This document shows, piece by piece, positions 63,311-64,000 of a stretch of DNA of 64,000 nt. A program made the position numbers and the translations under genes. This DNA is from Omphiscola glabra. Its lineage: Eukaryota; Mollusca; Gastropoda; Lymnaeidae. Location: contig OZ024809.1 in assembly GCA_964017045.1 (NCBI GenBank), forward strand, positions 2,964,512-3,028,511. Reading direction: 5' to 3'. Position 1 is the first letter of the stretch; the number at the start of each line of letters is the position of its first letter. Under the pieces are notes generated by a model. The model was not told the DNA's origin and did no database searches. It saw nothing but the letters and a program-made list of their open reading frames with translations.

Positions 63311-63734
63311 GATGCCACTTGCATATTGTAATGTCACAGCTGATCTCTCATGTAATACTCAGCCCTAGTCAGCACGGCTGCGGTAATGAGCCAGTTATTA
63401 ATGGCCCTACTCTCCAACTGTTTCAAGCAGCAAGCACCTGTCACAGCACACAGATGGGCTTCTCAGTCATAACCTAAGGGCGAGGCGTCGATAGGGTTCA
63501 TGGAAAGGGGAATATACGCCCCGCCCCCTTTTAATTTGTCTCCAACTCCCCCCCCCCCCTTTTTTTTTCTCTTCTTTTCAGATTCAAAAATGTGTTCAAT
63601 TTAAATAACTGTTTTAACTCTGAAGAAACAATTAGGGCCCTTCTTACAGGCCCTAACCAAAATGTGCCCCTGAGTGTACCCCAGGGACGAATACAGAAAA
63701 AAATTCAGGTAATGTAGAAACTGGAGGACGGTAC
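63311..63734. other. No gene recognised
   Basis: Contains C and T runs at 63547-63567; otherwise unique. Confidence 0.45.
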
Positions 63735-64000
63735 TTTTACGGTTCAAAACAATAAGACGGCTGCCATGTAAGATTCCAAACAATAAGACGGCTGCCACGT
63801 AAGATTCAAAATAAGACGGCTGCCACGTAAGATTCCAAACAATAAGACGGCTGCCACGTAAGATTCAAAATAAGACGGCTGCCACGTAAGATTCCAAACA
63901 ATAAGACGGCTGCCACGTAAGATTCAAAATAAGACGGCTGCCACGTAAGATTCAAAACAATAAGACGGCTGCCACGTAAGATTCAAAACAATAAGACGGC
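63735..64000. repeat. Minisatellite running off the window, 31/26-bp units
   Basis: About nine units of ATAAGACGGCTGCCACGTAA plus GATTC(C/A)AAACA. Longer (with AAACA) and shorter (AAA only) forms alternate. The array continues past position 64000. Confidence 0.95.

Overview
This window is nuclear DNA from an animal, most likely a mollusc and plausibly a gastropod. The evidence is a spliced metazoan PINCH (LIMS) gene with GT-AG introns, a MID1IP1/Spot14-family gene, non-LTR retrotransposon fragments, a tRNA-derived SINE, and hAT miniature elements of a kind (SPIN-like) already reported from pond snail. Base composition is AT-rich with many homopolymer runs. No bacterial-style operons, rRNA genes or CRISPR arrays are visible.

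Only two protein-coding genes can be supported, both on the minus strand. The first is a compact MID1IP1/THRSP-like gene (CDS 21214-21738), with a TATA box and a CCAAT box upstream and an AT-rich, array-free block downstream. The second is PINCH (CDS 45260-57119). Its 12 coding exons join in frame to 378 residues: a 50-residue N-terminal extension, five LIM domains and a basic tail. This reading requires ignoring one of two copies of an exact 56-bp tandem duplication inside the LIM2 exon, which as written shifts the frame and stops translation. PINCH is the adaptor that pairs with integrin-linked kinase and parvin at integrin adhesions. MID1IP1/Spot14 proteins promote acetyl-CoA carboxylase polymerisation and lipogenesis.

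The rest is repeat-dominated. More than 50 distinct minisatellites (units of about 10-60 bp) fill roughly a quarter of the window, and nearly all long open frames outside the two genes are translations of these arrays. Between them are four hAT-type MITEs with CAG(T/A)GGCGTA ends (three with perfect 8-bp target duplications, one 7/8), two complete SPIN-like hAT elements with perfect 8-bp duplications plus one fragment, two 442-bp foldback elements with 9-bp duplications, three 5'-truncated LINE 3' ends with (ATG)n tails, a decayed CR1/L2-like LINE fragment, a GC-rich insertion of about 576 bp flanked by an 11-bp direct repeat, and a tRNA-derived SINE.

The most unusual observation is that two PINCH introns contain minisatellites whose units include the exon-intron junction. 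One array holds 25 extra copies of an authentic 5' splice site with 15 nt of exon; another holds at least seven extra copies of an authentic 3' splice site. Use of any extra copy would give an immediate in-frame stop, so the splicing machinery must choose the exon-proximal site.

Layout: 0-16.4 kb minisatellites and transposon remnants; 16.5-22.4 kb MID1IP1-like gene, promoter and AT-rich downstream block; 22.8-41 kb dense arrays and MITEs; 41-45.3 kb region downstream of PINCH; 45.3-57.2 kb PINCH; 57.2-64 kb upstream region filled with arrays, the last running off the window.
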